Assembly: GCA_013397845.1 (NCBI GenBank)
Contig: VZTG01001723.1
Span: 248,001 to 312,000 of the forward strand
Length of the DNA: 64,000 bases
Origin: Melanocharis versteri
Lineage: Eukaryota; Chordata; Aves; Passeriformes; Melanocharitidae
Direction: 5' to 3'
Position 1 is the first letter of the stretch, and each line of letters begins with the position of its first letter. The notes beneath the pieces were generated by a model, which was not told the DNA's origin, ran no database searches, and was given only the letters and a program-made list of their open reading frames with translations. A program made the position numbers and the translations under genes. Of the stretch, positions 1 through 13,275 are shown piece after piece.

Positions 1-2898
1 CTTTAATTTCATGCTCTGTGAAGATGAAGTTGCCTCAGTTTTGGGGTTCAAAGACTTCTGATCATCAGTCTTCTTTTTTTATTCAGTGGAGAGAAGCAGG
101 TTCCTAAGTAAGAGGAAGAGGCAGGTTTGCTTTGGTTTTGTTGGGTTTTTGTTTTGTTTTGTTCTTTTCAACAGACTTATTTATTTTAAAGTTCTTGCTT
201 GGAAAAGTAAAGGAAACTCCAATTTCTTTTTTACATAGAGGCCAAATACATAGGATCAAATACTTACATTGAATGAAAAAGTTGTTCCTTCCTCTGCCCA
301 GTGACATTTGTCTGGATTTATCAATATACCCAGAAATCATAATGATTTTTCCTTTCATTTGTTTTTTTTTTTTTCATTACAATTACTTCACTTATAGATA
401 CGGTTTGCCCAAGGAGAGGTCAGGGAGTTGGAAATGCAGATGGAATGTCTGGCTAAGCACGATAAATGCAGTTACTGAGCAGGTTCCATGAGATCCCCAA
501 ACCACGCCGTTAGATAATGATTCTCCTTATCCTAACTGGGATGCATCTGCTTTGCTGTAGGATACCTTCTTGCCAAGGATTTTATAAACACTAGATGCAA
601 CCAGCTGAATTCAGCTCCTGTCATTCAAGATGAGATCTGTAATTTGGTCATAACCACTTCATGATAATTATTATTTCACTTGAGACCACATCAGTTTTAG
701 CCACATACCCGTAGACTTCAGAGCATTAAATACAGCCAGCATCTGTGTACCTTACAATAACTTCTTGAATAACCATTAATTTATACCCAGCTGTCAACTT
801 CATTTTTCCAGCGTAGGAAGGTACAACATACTGAAGTCTGAGTAATTTTTAATATCTTAAGGGGCAGAGAAGTGCTTTAGTGTGTTCGTTTTTTTAATAC
901 TTATCTTTGATTTTATCCTGGCCCAGTGCTTTGAAATTTGCATGGGAATTAACAGAATTGCCTCTTCACTGTTAACCTTGGTCACTTCCATAAATATTTC
1001 TAGGAATGGTCAAGCTCCTCTAGCTGTTAGGAATTCATGGCTGAAACTGTATTTGTGATTAAAAGTGCCTTGTTTCCTCAAAAAGCTGTCTCAGAAGGCA
1101 GGAAATGCAGAATATTCATGCTTCATGGAAAAATATGATGTATTGCTGTCAAAATAAAAAAGTTTATATGGACATCAAAAGATAACATCTGTTCAGGCAG
1201 TGGTGTGTGTATGTATGTCTGTAACATGGTTGTATTTCGTACATATAAAGGATAGTTGAAGCCTTGCTTCATTTGTTTTAAAAAGAATCCTTTGTATAGA
1301 AAGAGGGTATGTGCATATGAATGAGGGTTTTTTAAAAATACATAAGAAAATATCTTGCTGCTATTTTATTAGAAAAATCAGCAGCTATTCTTGAAGCATC
1401 TTGTCTGAAATATTTGCACAGGTTGCACTTGCAAACACAAGGTTTTCATTTCTAATTTTAGAGTGCAGCCAGCAATAATAGAATTAAAGGAAAATATTGC
1501 AGTTTATATAGACATTACAGATAAATTTCTAAGGCAGCAGCTAGAAACTCCAATTACTATGTCATACGTAGTTGGTTTATTTGATATAAGAATACAAAAG
1601 ATAATATGCTTCAGGGAAACTGAATGCAATGTAAACCAAATATACCTATTCAAGAAACATTAATTAATCTGGTTGCTGATGTGCCAAATAAGTGGCGTCT
1701 TAAGGAGATCAGTGCCTGCAACTCAGTACTCTTAAAAATATTGGTAATTAAGTGCTACATTTTCTTGTGAATTTTAAAATATGATTAATCTACAGGTGAT
1801 TGTAAAAATGTTTGTGACAGGGATTTTATGTTTGAATAGAACTTGCTAAAACTTCCAATATGACGATGTCATTGCTGTAGAAACTTGCAATTCTTAACTG
1901 CAGAGTGAAGAACAAGATTACATTATCATTCACCTTAGGTAGTAAGTTGAATGAAGATTCTATCCTGCTTTGAGTGAAGGGAATAATAAAATTGCAGTTG
2001 ACTTCCTCAGGGACAGGATGGGGTCCTGCCAGGCTTAGGATGATAAATCAAAATAATATACCAGCAGCAGATGGTTGCAACAGCTGATTGAATAAGCACT
2101 ATGTTTAATTTTTATGAAATACCTTTTTTTTAAACGTTCAACTTGTCAAGAAATTAAATCTGACTCAGATGAATTCTAAAATGTGCTATATTTTCATCAC
2201 GGTATGTAGGGGGCAATTTTACTTGCCAAAATAATCTCTATAGCAATAATATTATTAAACAGTAACATAATGTATATACTCATTCAAATTCAGGAAAAAA
2301 TAATGCTGTGTGTAATGTAAGAAGAATGCAATGGAAATAAGGAGAAAAAGAACAAAGAGAGAGTAGGAAGAGTTTTAAACCTTTAGCCGCTCTCCCTCCA
2401 GACCTTTTTACTCACGCTACAAAGGCATTTAGGTATCTATTCCCTGTGAAACTGGGGGAGTCTGGCTTCTGAAAATGGTGAGGCACCAACATACCTCTGT
2501 GGGTACGTCTCCTGCACACAGATGATAGGGTGTTATATATAAAACACAGCACTGAAACAGAATGGATGTTTTGACTCATCCTGTCAACAGGCATTATAGA
2601 TGGTAACAGTTGCACGCATCCCTATGGCTACTGCATACACAGCTAGGATTTCCACGGAGGTGTGTGAAGCACCCTGAGCACACAGGGAGGGAGCTGGATC
2701 TGTCCTCTAGGCATACAACAGCTGCTCCTTCAGTGGACAAATGATCTATGCATCTACACCTTCCTACCAGCCATCCAACAGCTCCAGCCAGGCGTTCCCC
2801 AGCTCCAGGTACTCAGACCCTTGGGGATCTCAAGAATCTCCCCTTCTTTCTGAACAAGCCTCATAGCTTTATTAATACACATCTGTCATTTGCCATAA
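1..2898. other. Unique non-coding sequence, no gene recognised
   Basis: AT-rich sequence without a recognisable coding exon or full repeat. A T/G-rich low-complexity patch of the GTTTT type lies at about 133-166, and a short TG/TATG-rich run at about 1202-1226. A 66-codon open frame at 1463-1663 follows a weak TTTTAG acceptor-like site, but it is A-rich, resembles no protein family I know and has no clear donor, so it is not called. The stretch 480-690 has a somewhat richer, balanced composition that could be conserved; I cannot support more than that. Confidence 0.6.
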
Positions 2899-3127
2899 TC
2901 TTAGAATTGTAGAAGGGTTTGTGTTGGAAGGGACCTTAATTATCACTCTAGTTCCAACCCTTTCCACCAAGGCAGGGACAACTTCCACTAGACCAGGTTG
3001 CTGAAAGCCCCACTCAGCCTGGCCTTGGACACTTCCAGGGATGGGCCATCCACAGCTTCTCTGGGCAACCTCCTCCAGTGTCTCACCAGCCTCACAGTAA
3101 AGAATTTCTTCCTAATGACTTCTTCCA
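2899..3127 (-). mobile_element. CR1 non-LTR retrotransposon, 5'-truncated 3' fragment
   Basis: Read on the plus strand this is the reverse complement of an avian CR1 3' end. It starts with a decayed copy of the terminal octamer tail (TTAGAATTGTAGAA), followed by TTGGAAGGGACCTTAA and TCTAGTTCCAACCC. Further on come the CTGGCCTTGGACACTTCC, GGGCAACCTCCTCCAGTG and AAAGAATTTCTTCCTAAT blocks. These are standard landmarks of CR1 copies in birds (established knowledge). No target-site duplication was visible. Several mismatches to the usual landmarks and the degraded tail suggest an old copy. It keeps no open reading frame and is expected to be inert. Confidence 0.9.
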
Positions 3128-6100
3128 TAATGCCTACTTAGGCTTGCATAGAAGTTGTGTTTATACTCTGAGTAAAATAACAAGGCGCTGCCTGTCCTCA
3201 CACAGCTGACACTGCACACCCAGCTGGGGAGGCCTCACTGAGTGCATCTCGGGGACTTTGAAAACAAATACGCACTGTGGGCATCCCACTCCTGCCCACC
3301 CTTGGGTTTCTGAAATATCAATATTCCCTGATTTTTTTGGTGGGGGAAATCAGTTTGCTCAAGCCAAACTCATGCCATGGAGAGTGCTAAATATTTAACA
3401 GCACACATGGCCATGCAATGTGCTTGAGACCAAGGCCAGACTCTCTTCAGTTTACTCATAAAGACATTGCAAATTTGCTATAAAGCTGTTCAAATATATT
3501 AGGAAAGGAAGGAGCTTTAGTCATGGACACAAGTTAATCTAGAAAAATCACATTAGTTAGGAAAGATTTTTTTCAAAGTGTTAAATTCATTTAACACCAG
3601 GACTCTAAGAACACATTATAAATTAGAACAAAAAAGAACAGATTTATAGTATCTTCCCTAGATAAAGCAAGCCAGATACCAAAAGTTTATTATTGGAGCA
3701 GATTTATGCACATAAACGCAGTGTCTGAGAATTGCATACTCGGTGCACTCATGGCTGAAAGAAGACATTAACCAAATTTAGTGCAAGAATGAGCTGTGCC
3801 TTCTAAGAGGCAGTATAATAAATTATTGGGACAATGCATCAGCTGCGATGGGATGGTTTTTGTTACTGGAACATTTGAAAGCAATACACGACAGCTTTCT
3901 AAAAGCAAGGTCTCAACCAAGGACTCCAAGATGAATATAAGAGTTACTGGATAAAATCCTGAGTCATGTGAAAGGTCAGAGTTTTTATGGTGGATACAAG
4001 GCCGCCCCAACAAGGGGAGGCAGCTCCATCTGGGTGCATACTTCAGGATCAGTTCTTTCTCACCAGAATGTCCCAGGTGAACAGACGACCAGTGGTGAAT
4101 TTGCTGCCCATGGGTAGGTGCCTTATTTTAGGTTCCTGATGGACAACAGCCATTCTTCTATGATTTATGAACACTTTGATTTCAAGAAATGCTCTTCCAG
4201 CTGAAGTATCTGATGTATGAAATCCTGGAAAATATATTGCAAATTTTTTCAAAATGCACAGGAGACAGTAGCAGGTCTGAGGTTTAAAGATGTCATTGTT
4301 TTCCCTGCCTCCAAGCACTAAGCAATTGTCATGCCTCAGTTTGGGGGCAGCTGGATTGAAACAGCCACTGATCTGGGGATTGCTGTTCAGCCAGATGTTT
4401 GCAATGTCCTTTGGGACCTTCAGGGAGAAAAATGGAGTATAATCAACAACTATTATAAATAGCAATGAACCCAAAGAGGCTCACAGACTCTGCACGGTAT
4501 GTTCAGCATTCACAGAAATCTGTCTCTGCATTTGCTATGAGAACAGCAGAAGAAGTCTGAGAGTGGCCCATCTCCCCTACAGCTCTTTTAAGAGTCCAGG
4601 TGCCCTGAAAAATGATGGGAATCTTTCCAGTCACTTCACAGAAATCCAGATAGGGTCCAGATAGGGTAGAAGAGGAATCTATCAGTTTTTCCTACTTAGT
4701 GTCATCCTGTGAAAAGTTTTTGCTAGAAAGAGATAAACCATCTGAGCAATTTTCCATATCAATTTCAAGTAAACAGAGCTAACATGGTTACAGAGAAACT
4801 ATGCAATTACAACGTGCAGCCGTTGAAGAAAGAATGGAAAGTTAAAAAAAAGTAAGTTAAAGGAAATATTCTTGTGACATATATGAAGACCAATTTTGTT
4901 TAAAAGGCCTGTGCACTTTGGATGGAAGAGAAAAACTTAAACTCCATTCTCACTACCAGCTAGTTACAGTACAAAGTCTTTAATGTTGTCTGGTACTCTC
5001 TTGGGAACTGTTACCACTTCAATATTCCCTTGATAAATTAATTTCTCCAAGATGTTCCCAGGGCTTTTGTACATTCTGCTTGTGGCTGCACTGATAACAA
5101 AGTCACATTCCTCAGATCTAGAAATCCAAGGAATACATTGTGTTGTTTAGTGAGATTTGTCTGGTGTGCATTGGAGAGCCAAGAAAGAGGACATGACGTG
5201 ACCTTTAGCATATAGCCTTCTGATTCTGAGAACATCTTTCCATTTTTACGTTGGAGAAGGCCCCAGCTCCTTTCAGGAGGTGTGTCTTGCACAACCCACA
5301 CCACAAGCATGACCACTTACTTCGACCACACATGGCAAAGAGGCGTCTGAAGGAAAACATGCTGTGACCTGTGGTACTGGGTGTTTAAATGGATATTAGC
5401 TGCATGGAACTCACCTCAGTAAAATACAGATACTTTCTCCTAACAGGACAGTCTACAAACACAGCCTCTAGCCTGCTTGGGCACCTAAGACATCACTGCT
5501 GCCTGTTTCTTCTAAAATTTTTCTGTGCAAAGTCTTGCTCCTCTGCCTGATCGGAGATTTTGTTGTGTTGGGTTTATCTATGATCGTATCTGTGGATGGT
5601 AGGTGAATATATCTGTCCTCCCCAAAGAGAAATCTCCAACCATTCTCACCTGCTGCTTCTTCCTAGTACAAATGCTTGGTTAAAGTTTGAACAAATGTGA
5701 AGCCCCCCATGATGGAGTTTGTTCCCCGTGTCTCTTCCCAAGGCACTGAACCTGTCCTTGCCGATCTGCACACGGAGCAGGAGCCTTCCTCTGTTTCCGA
5801 GTCTCATGTCTCCAGCCTCCTCCATCTCTGTCATCCACTCCTGAACCATTACGGCTTCTGGCCCTCTCTCCTTTGATGTGATGCAGGTTCAGTCTCTTGC
5901 CTCTCTAGAGTCTCTGTACAGATCCTGTTAATCCTCCTGGATGCAGCTCACCTCCTCTGGCAGCTGTTTTAGGTGGAAGTCAGCTCCTCAAGCAGAGTGT
6001 TTCCAGCAGGTAGGACACCATTACTCCCAGTTTCAAGCACCAGATACTCCCTATGGCCCAAGTCTTGGGTGGCCACATCCTTCCTCTGAAGATCCCTGAT

Positions 6101-7099
6101 TCTCCAGAGATAGTTTATCCAGTTTATGAACTGGACCATGCCCCTGGCATATCCACTGTTGTTCAGCAGCCATTTGCTCTCCTAAGAAGCTTTTGGGATA
6201 CTTGTATACCCCATTTTGAACCGGGTGCTGGATCTGTTAATTAGACAACCATGCTCCTGAAGAGGTGGGTCCTCAAGGAGTTCAACAAAGGGAAGTGGCA
6301 AGAACTGCACCTGAGGAGGAATAACGTCAGGCATCAGGGTGGGCTGAAACACTTATCTGTCTGAAACTTATATCAGTTGAAAGAATATTTTCTATTTAAA
6401 AGAAAAAAACAGGCAAACTGAAAAAAAAAACCCAAGCAAAAAATTAAAAAATTCTGAATAAAGGCAGTTGCAAGACTATTAATCATAGTAGATTGGATGG
6501 TCTGAAAAAAACCCCAAATGTCACATCAACATTCCTGATGATATTAAGTCCCAAAAAGATGTTCTCATGATAGTTACTGTGCCACAGATAACAAAGTGAG
6601 TCAGAAGCTTGAAATACATCCAGAAATGAATGGGGGGAGGCAGGAGAGTGTCCAAATAAAAAATTAAGATAAGGGTTAGTTTTCTCCCATGAGCTCATTA
6701 AATTGGATCTTTTGGCTCCAGTTGTATGACAGCAACTTGACAACAGGGAAAGGGAGAGTTTCAGTACATTTATCCTCAGTATTGGCCTTAGCTTGTTAGA
6801 CTCCTGGAGAAAGTAAGACCAGGTCCCAGTTTTATAATGTATTTAATCCCCCAGTTTAGCGACTCTGAAAATATTTTCCATTTCAGTGCTGTGATCAATG
6901 ATGGGGTTTTTTTCTGTTTTTATTTTTATGTTTATTCCAAAGCAGAGCAAACATTGCTGAATGTGAAGTTATCTCTTGGACAACCCTCTGCAAGCCTTCT
7001 CTGAAACTGTCTATCAACCCCAATAAAATGGCTTTGTTTCTAACCTGCAGTGCAGGACAGAGTAGGCAAAAAAATGCCTTTTACCCTCTCTCAGCTTTA
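3128..7099. other. Unique non-coding sequence with minor simple repeats
   Basis: No coding exon, RNA gene or full mobile element was recognised. A perfect 11-bp tandem pair (CCAGATAGGGT twice) lies at 4646-4667. An A-rich low-complexity patch covers about 6399-6452. A 141-codon open frame on the minus strand at 4049-4474 has no domain, no splice context and no family resemblance, and is treated as chance. The segment about 3340-3510 has a balanced, homeobox-like AT motif texture but is too weak to call separately. Confidence 0.55.
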
Positions 7100-7650
7100 A
7101 ATGGACACCTAGCAGTTTGCAAAGCAGTGACTTTAAAAGGTGGCAATCAAATCTAAATGTCCCCCTCTATTATTCTTACCAAAGCTGTGTTTCATCATAA
7201 TGGGGCCTAGAATAATGAAAGAAATTTATGCAAAATTTACTTGTATTGCAGGAACAAAAAGGGCAATGATAAATATAGTTACAGAGCACTGTGGAATTTG
7301 GCCCTTGGTTCCTATTACTGACCTTTCAAATGTAATGGAAATTGTCATTATATTCCCATCACCAAGTAGAGTTTTTATCCTAACAAAAATTATAGCAGTT
7401 TGGTATGATTTTGTTTAATGCCTAATGTTAAGTATTCAGGCTCTTTTCTCTTTGTATCTATCTATTAATTGCATCATTCATTGGCCTATGGATTCTTGCA
7501 TTTCCTCTTTTCACTTTTGGAAGAAACTGGTTATTCTCTTTGACCTTAAATCCTCCAGCATTTCATCAGTACCCCTCTTGTTCTCTGCCAAGTGCTCATC
7601 TCCAATTACAGCCCTGATTGCAGATTTCCAAAGGTCACAATAAGAAGTAG
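7100..7650. promoter_or_regulatory. Candidate conserved non-coding element (about 0.55 kb)
   Basis: This stretch has the look of a deeply conserved vertebrate non-coding element: even AT-rich composition without simple repeats, and many short AATTA, TAAT and ATAAA cores of the kind bound by homeodomain and POU factors. It contains no CR1 or LTR debris. Frames 7140-7418 and 7425-7643 are open on the plus strand but have no domain and amino-acid content typical of AT-rich chance frames. The call rests on texture only and no alignment was possible. An enhancer is the likeliest role if it is conserved; plain unique sequence is the alternative. Confidence 0.35.
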
Positions 7651-7725
7651 CTTTCAGGGGTAGAAAGACTGGCTTGCCAGCTCACCAAAAGGGGGGAATA
7701 ATACCTTCCCAAACAACATACAAAT

Positions 7726-7746
7726 GTCACGAGGCAACCTCGTGAC
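7726..7746. repeat. Perfect 9-bp inverted repeat with 3-base loop
   Basis: GTCACGAGG, then CAA, then CCTCGTGAC forms a perfect hairpin with a two-CpG stem in an otherwise AT-rich neighbourhood. No T-run or recognised RNA gene surrounds it. It could be chance, or a palindromic protein-binding site. Confidence 0.6.
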
Positions 7747-10700
7747 TAAATTAATAACATTTAAAATTCTGTGGTGCTATCTTATATTTTGACAAAATTA
7801 CACCTAGAATATACTAAGTGACAGGCAGCTTAATCTCTGTATAATTTGTGCCTGTGTACTTGAACAGTGTCAAACACAGTCCTGGATCTCACATGAGATC
7901 CTGCCTGCCTACCACAATAAAAGGACCATAACTTTTATGATGATGTTCTAATCTCATAATAATGGTAAAAAAGCATAGTTCTTGCCCAGAAGTACTTGGA
8001 CTCTCGTCCATTACTTCTTCAAAGTTTGTTTTTCTTCTATGTAAAGATAGTAATGCTAAGTGATTTCAGAAGCCTGATTTCTCCACTCCTGTTATTCTAG
8101 TCATATATACTTCGTGACTTCCAAGACTACCATCAAATGTTTATGAGATTCCATCTTCAGAAAGACGATGATGAATTATAAACACCATCTTATTTGGCTT
8201 CACAGGCAGGAACCTCTCAGGTGCTAGAATTAGTATCAAATCTGGACAGCTCCAGATTTCATAGGCACCTCCAAACAGAGGAAAAAACCAATTTAGTTGG
8301 TTAGCATCCTGTATGTTCAAGTTTCCCAGAAGTAAAATAATTTTGGACATTGGAAGAATGTAGTACATTTCCTGATCTTGGCATAAGGAAAATATTTCAA
8401 GGTAAAATACTTCGGCCTCTGTTGACAGCTAACAATAGCAGAGCCACAAATGAATCAAGCTGGGATTCAGCTCATTTCGCTTTGAGTGCCTGCAATGGAC
8501 ATGTTGGCACATGTGACACTATAAGCTTTTTGCACACTTCACAGTGAGGAAGTCACACTTCAAGGACATGGCTGTTTCCTACCCCCTTTCAGATATCTAC
8601 TCAAAGAGGCGATAAATTGAGCTTGCCTTTTCCCTGACCGTAATCACTGGCATTCTGGTAAGTGACACTGGCAACTGAGTAACACGTATTGGCAGCCCTG
8701 AGGAGAGGAAAGTGGGATATCTCCTCTAAAAGAGGCAACTCCAGTGAGATATTTGGTCCAGCTGTTGTTAAAATTATTTTTGCAAAACAGCGAAGATGTG
8801 GCAGCTAAGGCACTAAAACACAGATAAGAACTCAGGAAGCTAAGAGTAAGTTCTTCTACTTAAAAGGCAAAACATGAAAAATGCAACTTTTATTTTCAGA
8901 TTATCTTCAAAGGACAGAAGTCCAATGCATTTCCAACAACTGTTAAAAGCTATTGACAAATTGCAAAAAAGAATCTGAAAAGTATTCAGTGTAAATATCT
9001 GTATATACAGGGAGATAGGTGAAGTTTCTAATGCTTCTCCTAAAGGTTATTTAATTATATTTTCATCTATTATTTAGAAGTGCTTAAGGCCTTTAGAGAA
9101 AAGAAAACCTTGTAGCTGTCCTTATACATTTGATAAAGTCATCCGTTGCCTTACTGTCGTATTTCATGCCTTCTCTCCCTATCCATTTCCTACCAGCCAC
9201 TTCTCCCTCTTCTTTCCATAAAGGTAAAAAGAATTTCAGGTACTGCAGTAGTAATTAAGTCATATGGATGACAGCAGGTCAGTGCTCACACCCACATCCT
9301 ACCTCAATTCACTTTACTGGTGCAGCTGCAACACCACCGCCACAGCTCCCGGAGAGAAACAAGCAATTCAAGAGAACAGTTCATTGCATGCCTATCAACT
9401 TGCTCAGCCAGCATCCTGTAGGTACCTCTGTTTTTCCTAGAGCAGCCTTTTCTGACTAACTTACAGATGCTGAAGTGGAAGCAGATGAAAAGCAGCCTCA
9501 CTTTCCAGCTGTCCAACCTGAACACAGCTGTCGGTACTAGGCGAGCAAACACAGTGGGAGCTATACCATAGATATTTAATTGCAAATAGTCCTAAATTAG
9601 GGACTCAAGGTATAAAAGGCATTCTTGAAAACAATTTTCAGTGAGCTTCGATTCTAGAATTTTCATTAATCCAGATTGCAAGTAAAATTCTAGATGAGCG
9701 TGCTGTCATGGTTTGCTGGCGGACACATACTGCCGGTAAGTGCATAGTAGATAACATCAAATAACAGAATAGCAACCAATACACAAATGCAAAAAATAGA
9801 GAATGTGACGGAGATTTTTTTACAATAGATTGAAAACAGGCACCATATGAAAAATCCAAGAACAAATACCGCTTTCACTGACTATGACACGTAGAGCAGC
9901 TTGGGCAAATGTGATTCTACTGTCTGCCTGATAGAAGTGTCATTTATTAACTTCGTGTTGAAAGAAGGTGCTTTCCCTACAAAACCTGCCGTGGGCTGTT
10001 CAATGTATAGATGGATTCATCAACTTTCATTGAATAAATTGCCTAATTATGACAAGAAGCGTTTGCTGACCCTTAAAAAGCTACATATTTCATTAGTTTG
10101 CCTTTCAGGCAAGCAGCTCAGAGGGCAGCAGAAATCATGTAGTTGTAGATAATAGAAAGGGACTGGAGTAACTAGGCAGAGACATGGCTAAATAGCTTTT
10201 AAATGAGATTGGAAGAGTGGGCAGGAGGGGGTGTAATAGAGGTCGTCTCGGAGAGAACGCATAGCAGAGTGGGATGCAGGAATGAGGAGCTCTTGCAAGT
10301 CTAGATAAGAGTTGGAAAGATGTTTCTCCCTCACTGGCTGACTGGAGATTAACTCTGAGAATGTTAGTGTTGCATACTTTAAAAACACCATCAATAAGCA
10401 TTCTTTCATTTTCCTCTCTCTTCCTACCCTACATGAAGCTATGTGTTTTTCACCTTCAGAAATAAACAAAATCCATCAATATTGTTCAATAATGCTGCCC
10501 TTCATGGGCACAGGAACCAGTAGACCCTTTCACCTGCCAACCAAGTTGGTCAACATGGGTGTAGTAAGTTTTGCTTTGCACTGTTACATTGCAAGTCCAG
10601 TGATAAACTTTGGAAAAGTTAAAAGTCTGGGTCAGAAGAAGGAGAGTCCAGATTTCACCTCCTTGGCTTTTTGAGAGTATTTTGCAAGAAGCAGAACCTT

Positions 10701-10869
10701 CTCTTCCTAGTCTTTCAGTGGGATTCTTCTCCCAGATTGGGGACCCTCCCAATGGAGATTCCTGTCACCTACTATAAATTATGGAGAGAGTCATAATTAC
10801 TCCTTCCAAATAATAGAAACTTCTTGCAAATATTTGAAACCTGGCAGAGCATGAGTTTGAACAACCTAC
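7747..10869. other. Unique non-coding sequence, no gene recognised
   Basis: No exon, RNA gene or clear repeat was seen. A TATAAAAG string at 9611-9618 is an isolated core-promoter look-alike without a GC-rich or CpG context. A TGTCATGGTTT string at 9704-9714 resembles the start of some passerine LTRs, but the match stops there. Open frames in this stretch (up to 93 codons) overlap on both strands and look like chance. Confidence 0.55.
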
Positions 10870-10958
10870 AGCAGGTGACCATGCTTGGGGAGAGGGTTGG
10901 GCTAGATGATGTCCAGAGGTCCCTTCCCACCTCAGCCCCTCTGATTTTGAAAACCTAA
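10870..10958 (+). mobile_element. CR1 3'-terminal fragment
   Basis: This is a forward-oriented, very short CR1 tail. It carries GGTTGGGCTAGATGATG, CCAGAGGTCCCTTCC and CACCTCAGCCCCTCTGA, the usual avian CR1 3' untranslated landmarks, and ends in a decayed tail at TTTTGAAAAC. The upstream boundary is uncertain because the sequence before about 10870 fades into unique DNA. This is a 5'-truncated insertion with no coding potential. Confidence 0.85.
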
Positions 10959-12949
10959 AAAAACTTGTGGGGTCAGATGGCTGTATTTTAGGTGACCAAA
11001 GTCAGACGACAGGAGTCTAAGCCTCCGAAGTTATGGTAGTCCTGAAAAATATTCCTTTTAAAGAAAAACCCTAAATAAACTATTAACTGAGCTGGTCACC
11101 CACCACAAGGACATGAGCTGTGCTTCAGCTCATTGAGGTGTCAGGAAAAACAGGCAAGGAAAACAGTCACAAATAGTTGTTTCTTTCTAATGTCTTGGAG
11201 GTGTTTTTGTCGGGGGGGGGTTGGGTTTTTTTCTACTCCATTTTCTTAGACTTTCAAAAGGATGGATCCCACTGGGATCCCACTGCCTGTCTGGAAAGAA
11301 AACCAACCTGACATGCATAATGATAACCAGAAACACCTGGGTACATCTGTCCTGAAGGCAGTGCTGTAGGCCACCATAGTCGATGAAACCAAGTGCAGTT
11401 ATGTCTCCAGATCATCAAAACTGTGTTAAAAAATAGGTGACTTAATGCCTGTTTCAGAAAGAAGCACATGAAATATGCATTATTTTTGGCTATATTTATT
11501 TGATGCTAAAAAATAAAAGTAATTTCTCTGGTTCAACACGTATTTACAGAGGCTTAAAACTGACAAGATTCTGGGCTGGACCCAGGTGGTCACACAGCAC
11601 CAGTCTGCAACACAATGCCATGAAAACATAGGATATTGAGGGCTTCCAGGCAGTGTGCAGGGGTGGCCGAGGGGCTGATGCACTGGCTGCACCACTCAGT
11701 TCTAATATGGAAACATAAAACCATTGAGGTTCTTCTTTCCAGGAAATGGCAAACAAAAGTCTATAGGGTTGAGCAACAAATCATACTCCAAACTTCTACA
11801 AAAAAGAAAGACAATGTGACTGGGAAGGGAAAGAAAAACATATATGAACTGGTGTAATGATTAGGTATCTTACTGACATTACTGTTTCATGAAGAGATGA
11901 GGGAGCTTTGGGAAAATTACTGCTGAAGTTTGGGTTTGTCAACAGCAACACAATTTAGTGAGTAGTTCTTATAACACCAAACTGGGAATAGCTACTGCTG
12001 CAGTGGAACTGTCATTAAATCTCACGAAATTTTTAGCTGTAATCTGACTTGAAAGCAGAATTGGAGGTAGGGACTGTCTTAATCCTCTTTTTTCATTCAA
12101 AATTAGGTGTCATTTGGATTTTGCACCAAATCTTAGAGGATTCTGTGGTACAATGCTTGCTGCATTCTAGTTTTTAAATGTTCACAGAGTTTGGCAATAC
12201 TTCTCAAAACTTTAGTACTTGATACAAGAGCAAGAAATTGACGTGGAAAATATTTTAATTGTTTATTTTAAGCTTAATCTTAGTTTTTTAACCTTGCACT
12301 GCAGACCCCAGGAATGACCGCTATGGCTTTCTTTTTTTAGATCACAAAATATGTAAGAACTGATGTTTGGTCCAGAAGATGCATTTATTCATGCTTGTCT
12401 TGGAACATTTAGACAATAACCATGAAAGAATATTCCCATATTTAGTCCATGACTAGGACCTTAAAAGAAAATATAGCATCTGAACGCCTCAAAACACAGG
12501 CAACAGTGACAGAATGGCAGATGACACTCCTCCTGTTGGAGCAACTCCTCCTGTTGCTTGATGATATGCAAATCTAACATATATAAAGAAATACACTGTA
12601 TGTATTACATGGTAATGGAGGATTGTAAATTCTAGAAGAAAAATGCCACTGTGTCACTTTCAGGGTAATCGCTAGGGAGCAAGGATGATTTCCTTGAAAT
12701 GTGGAGTCAGAGCTCTTTGATGAACGGATTGAAGAGCTCATTTTTATCTACAGTACAGACAATCTGGATGTTTACTCTTCATTTTCTGTACGCCCTTTTT
12801 TTCCTCCAAAGGAATGACGAGAACAACAAAAATCCCTCTTCTGCCTGCAGAATTTGAAAGGATAAGAAGGCTTTGCTAGCTTAAATAGCCCTACAAGTTT
12901 TTTATTTCTCAAAGCACTACCCTCTGGGGGTAAAAGAAAGCTGTTTCCA
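10959..12949. other. Unique non-coding sequence, no gene recognised
   Basis: AT-rich unique sequence. It contains a nine-G run at 11212-11220 next to a T-rich stretch. A 13-bp motif (ACTCCTCCTGTTG) is repeated twice within 35 bp at about 12525-12556. Overlapping short open frames near 11480-11860 on both strands have no recognisable domain. Confidence 0.55.
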
Positions 12950-13275
12950 GAAAAGTAACAAAGTATTTAAAAGTAACTAAGTATTTCTCCTTTCTGTTTC
13001 AAAGCCAGCGTTTTTATAAAACCAAGGAATGGACCCTGTGCAAGGATGAAATCATCCCATAAAATTATTTCCAAAAGGAGTGTAATTTTTGATACAGCAT
13101 TCATAGCTTCAGCACAAAGAGGACAGAACAAAAACGTTCAGAGACTGAATAAAAATGTTGGGGATAAACTGAAACTCACTGATGTAATCTTCCAGTTTGA
13201 TAAACCCAAAGCGTATATAAATAATTGAACATTGTATTCACCTTCTGGCTACATTAGTTTTAAACTTGCATCTGT
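12950..13275. promoter_or_regulatory. Candidate conserved non-coding element
   Basis: A repeat-free block of balanced AT-rich sequence with several TAAT, ATAAA and GATAAA cores, bounded by more ordinary sequence. The 60-codon open frame at 13046-13228 shows no domain and no splice sites. I infer possible conservation from texture only. A role as an enhancer is the usual reading of such blocks, but it could equally be unconstrained. Confidence 0.25.

Noticed and set aside
1463..1663. 66-codon frame behind a TTTTAG acceptor-like site
   Set aside because: A-rich composition, no usable donor and no family resemblance.
4049..4474. 141-codon open frame on the minus strand
   Set aside because: No recognisable domain, no splice or start context, and no conserved-looking composition.
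9611..9618. TATAAAAG promoter-like string
   Set aside because: Isolated, with no CpG context, no downstream exon and no LTR signals.
9704..9714. TGTCATGGTTT, like the start of some passerine LTRs
   Set aside because: The likeness ends after about 11 bases and no LTR body follows.
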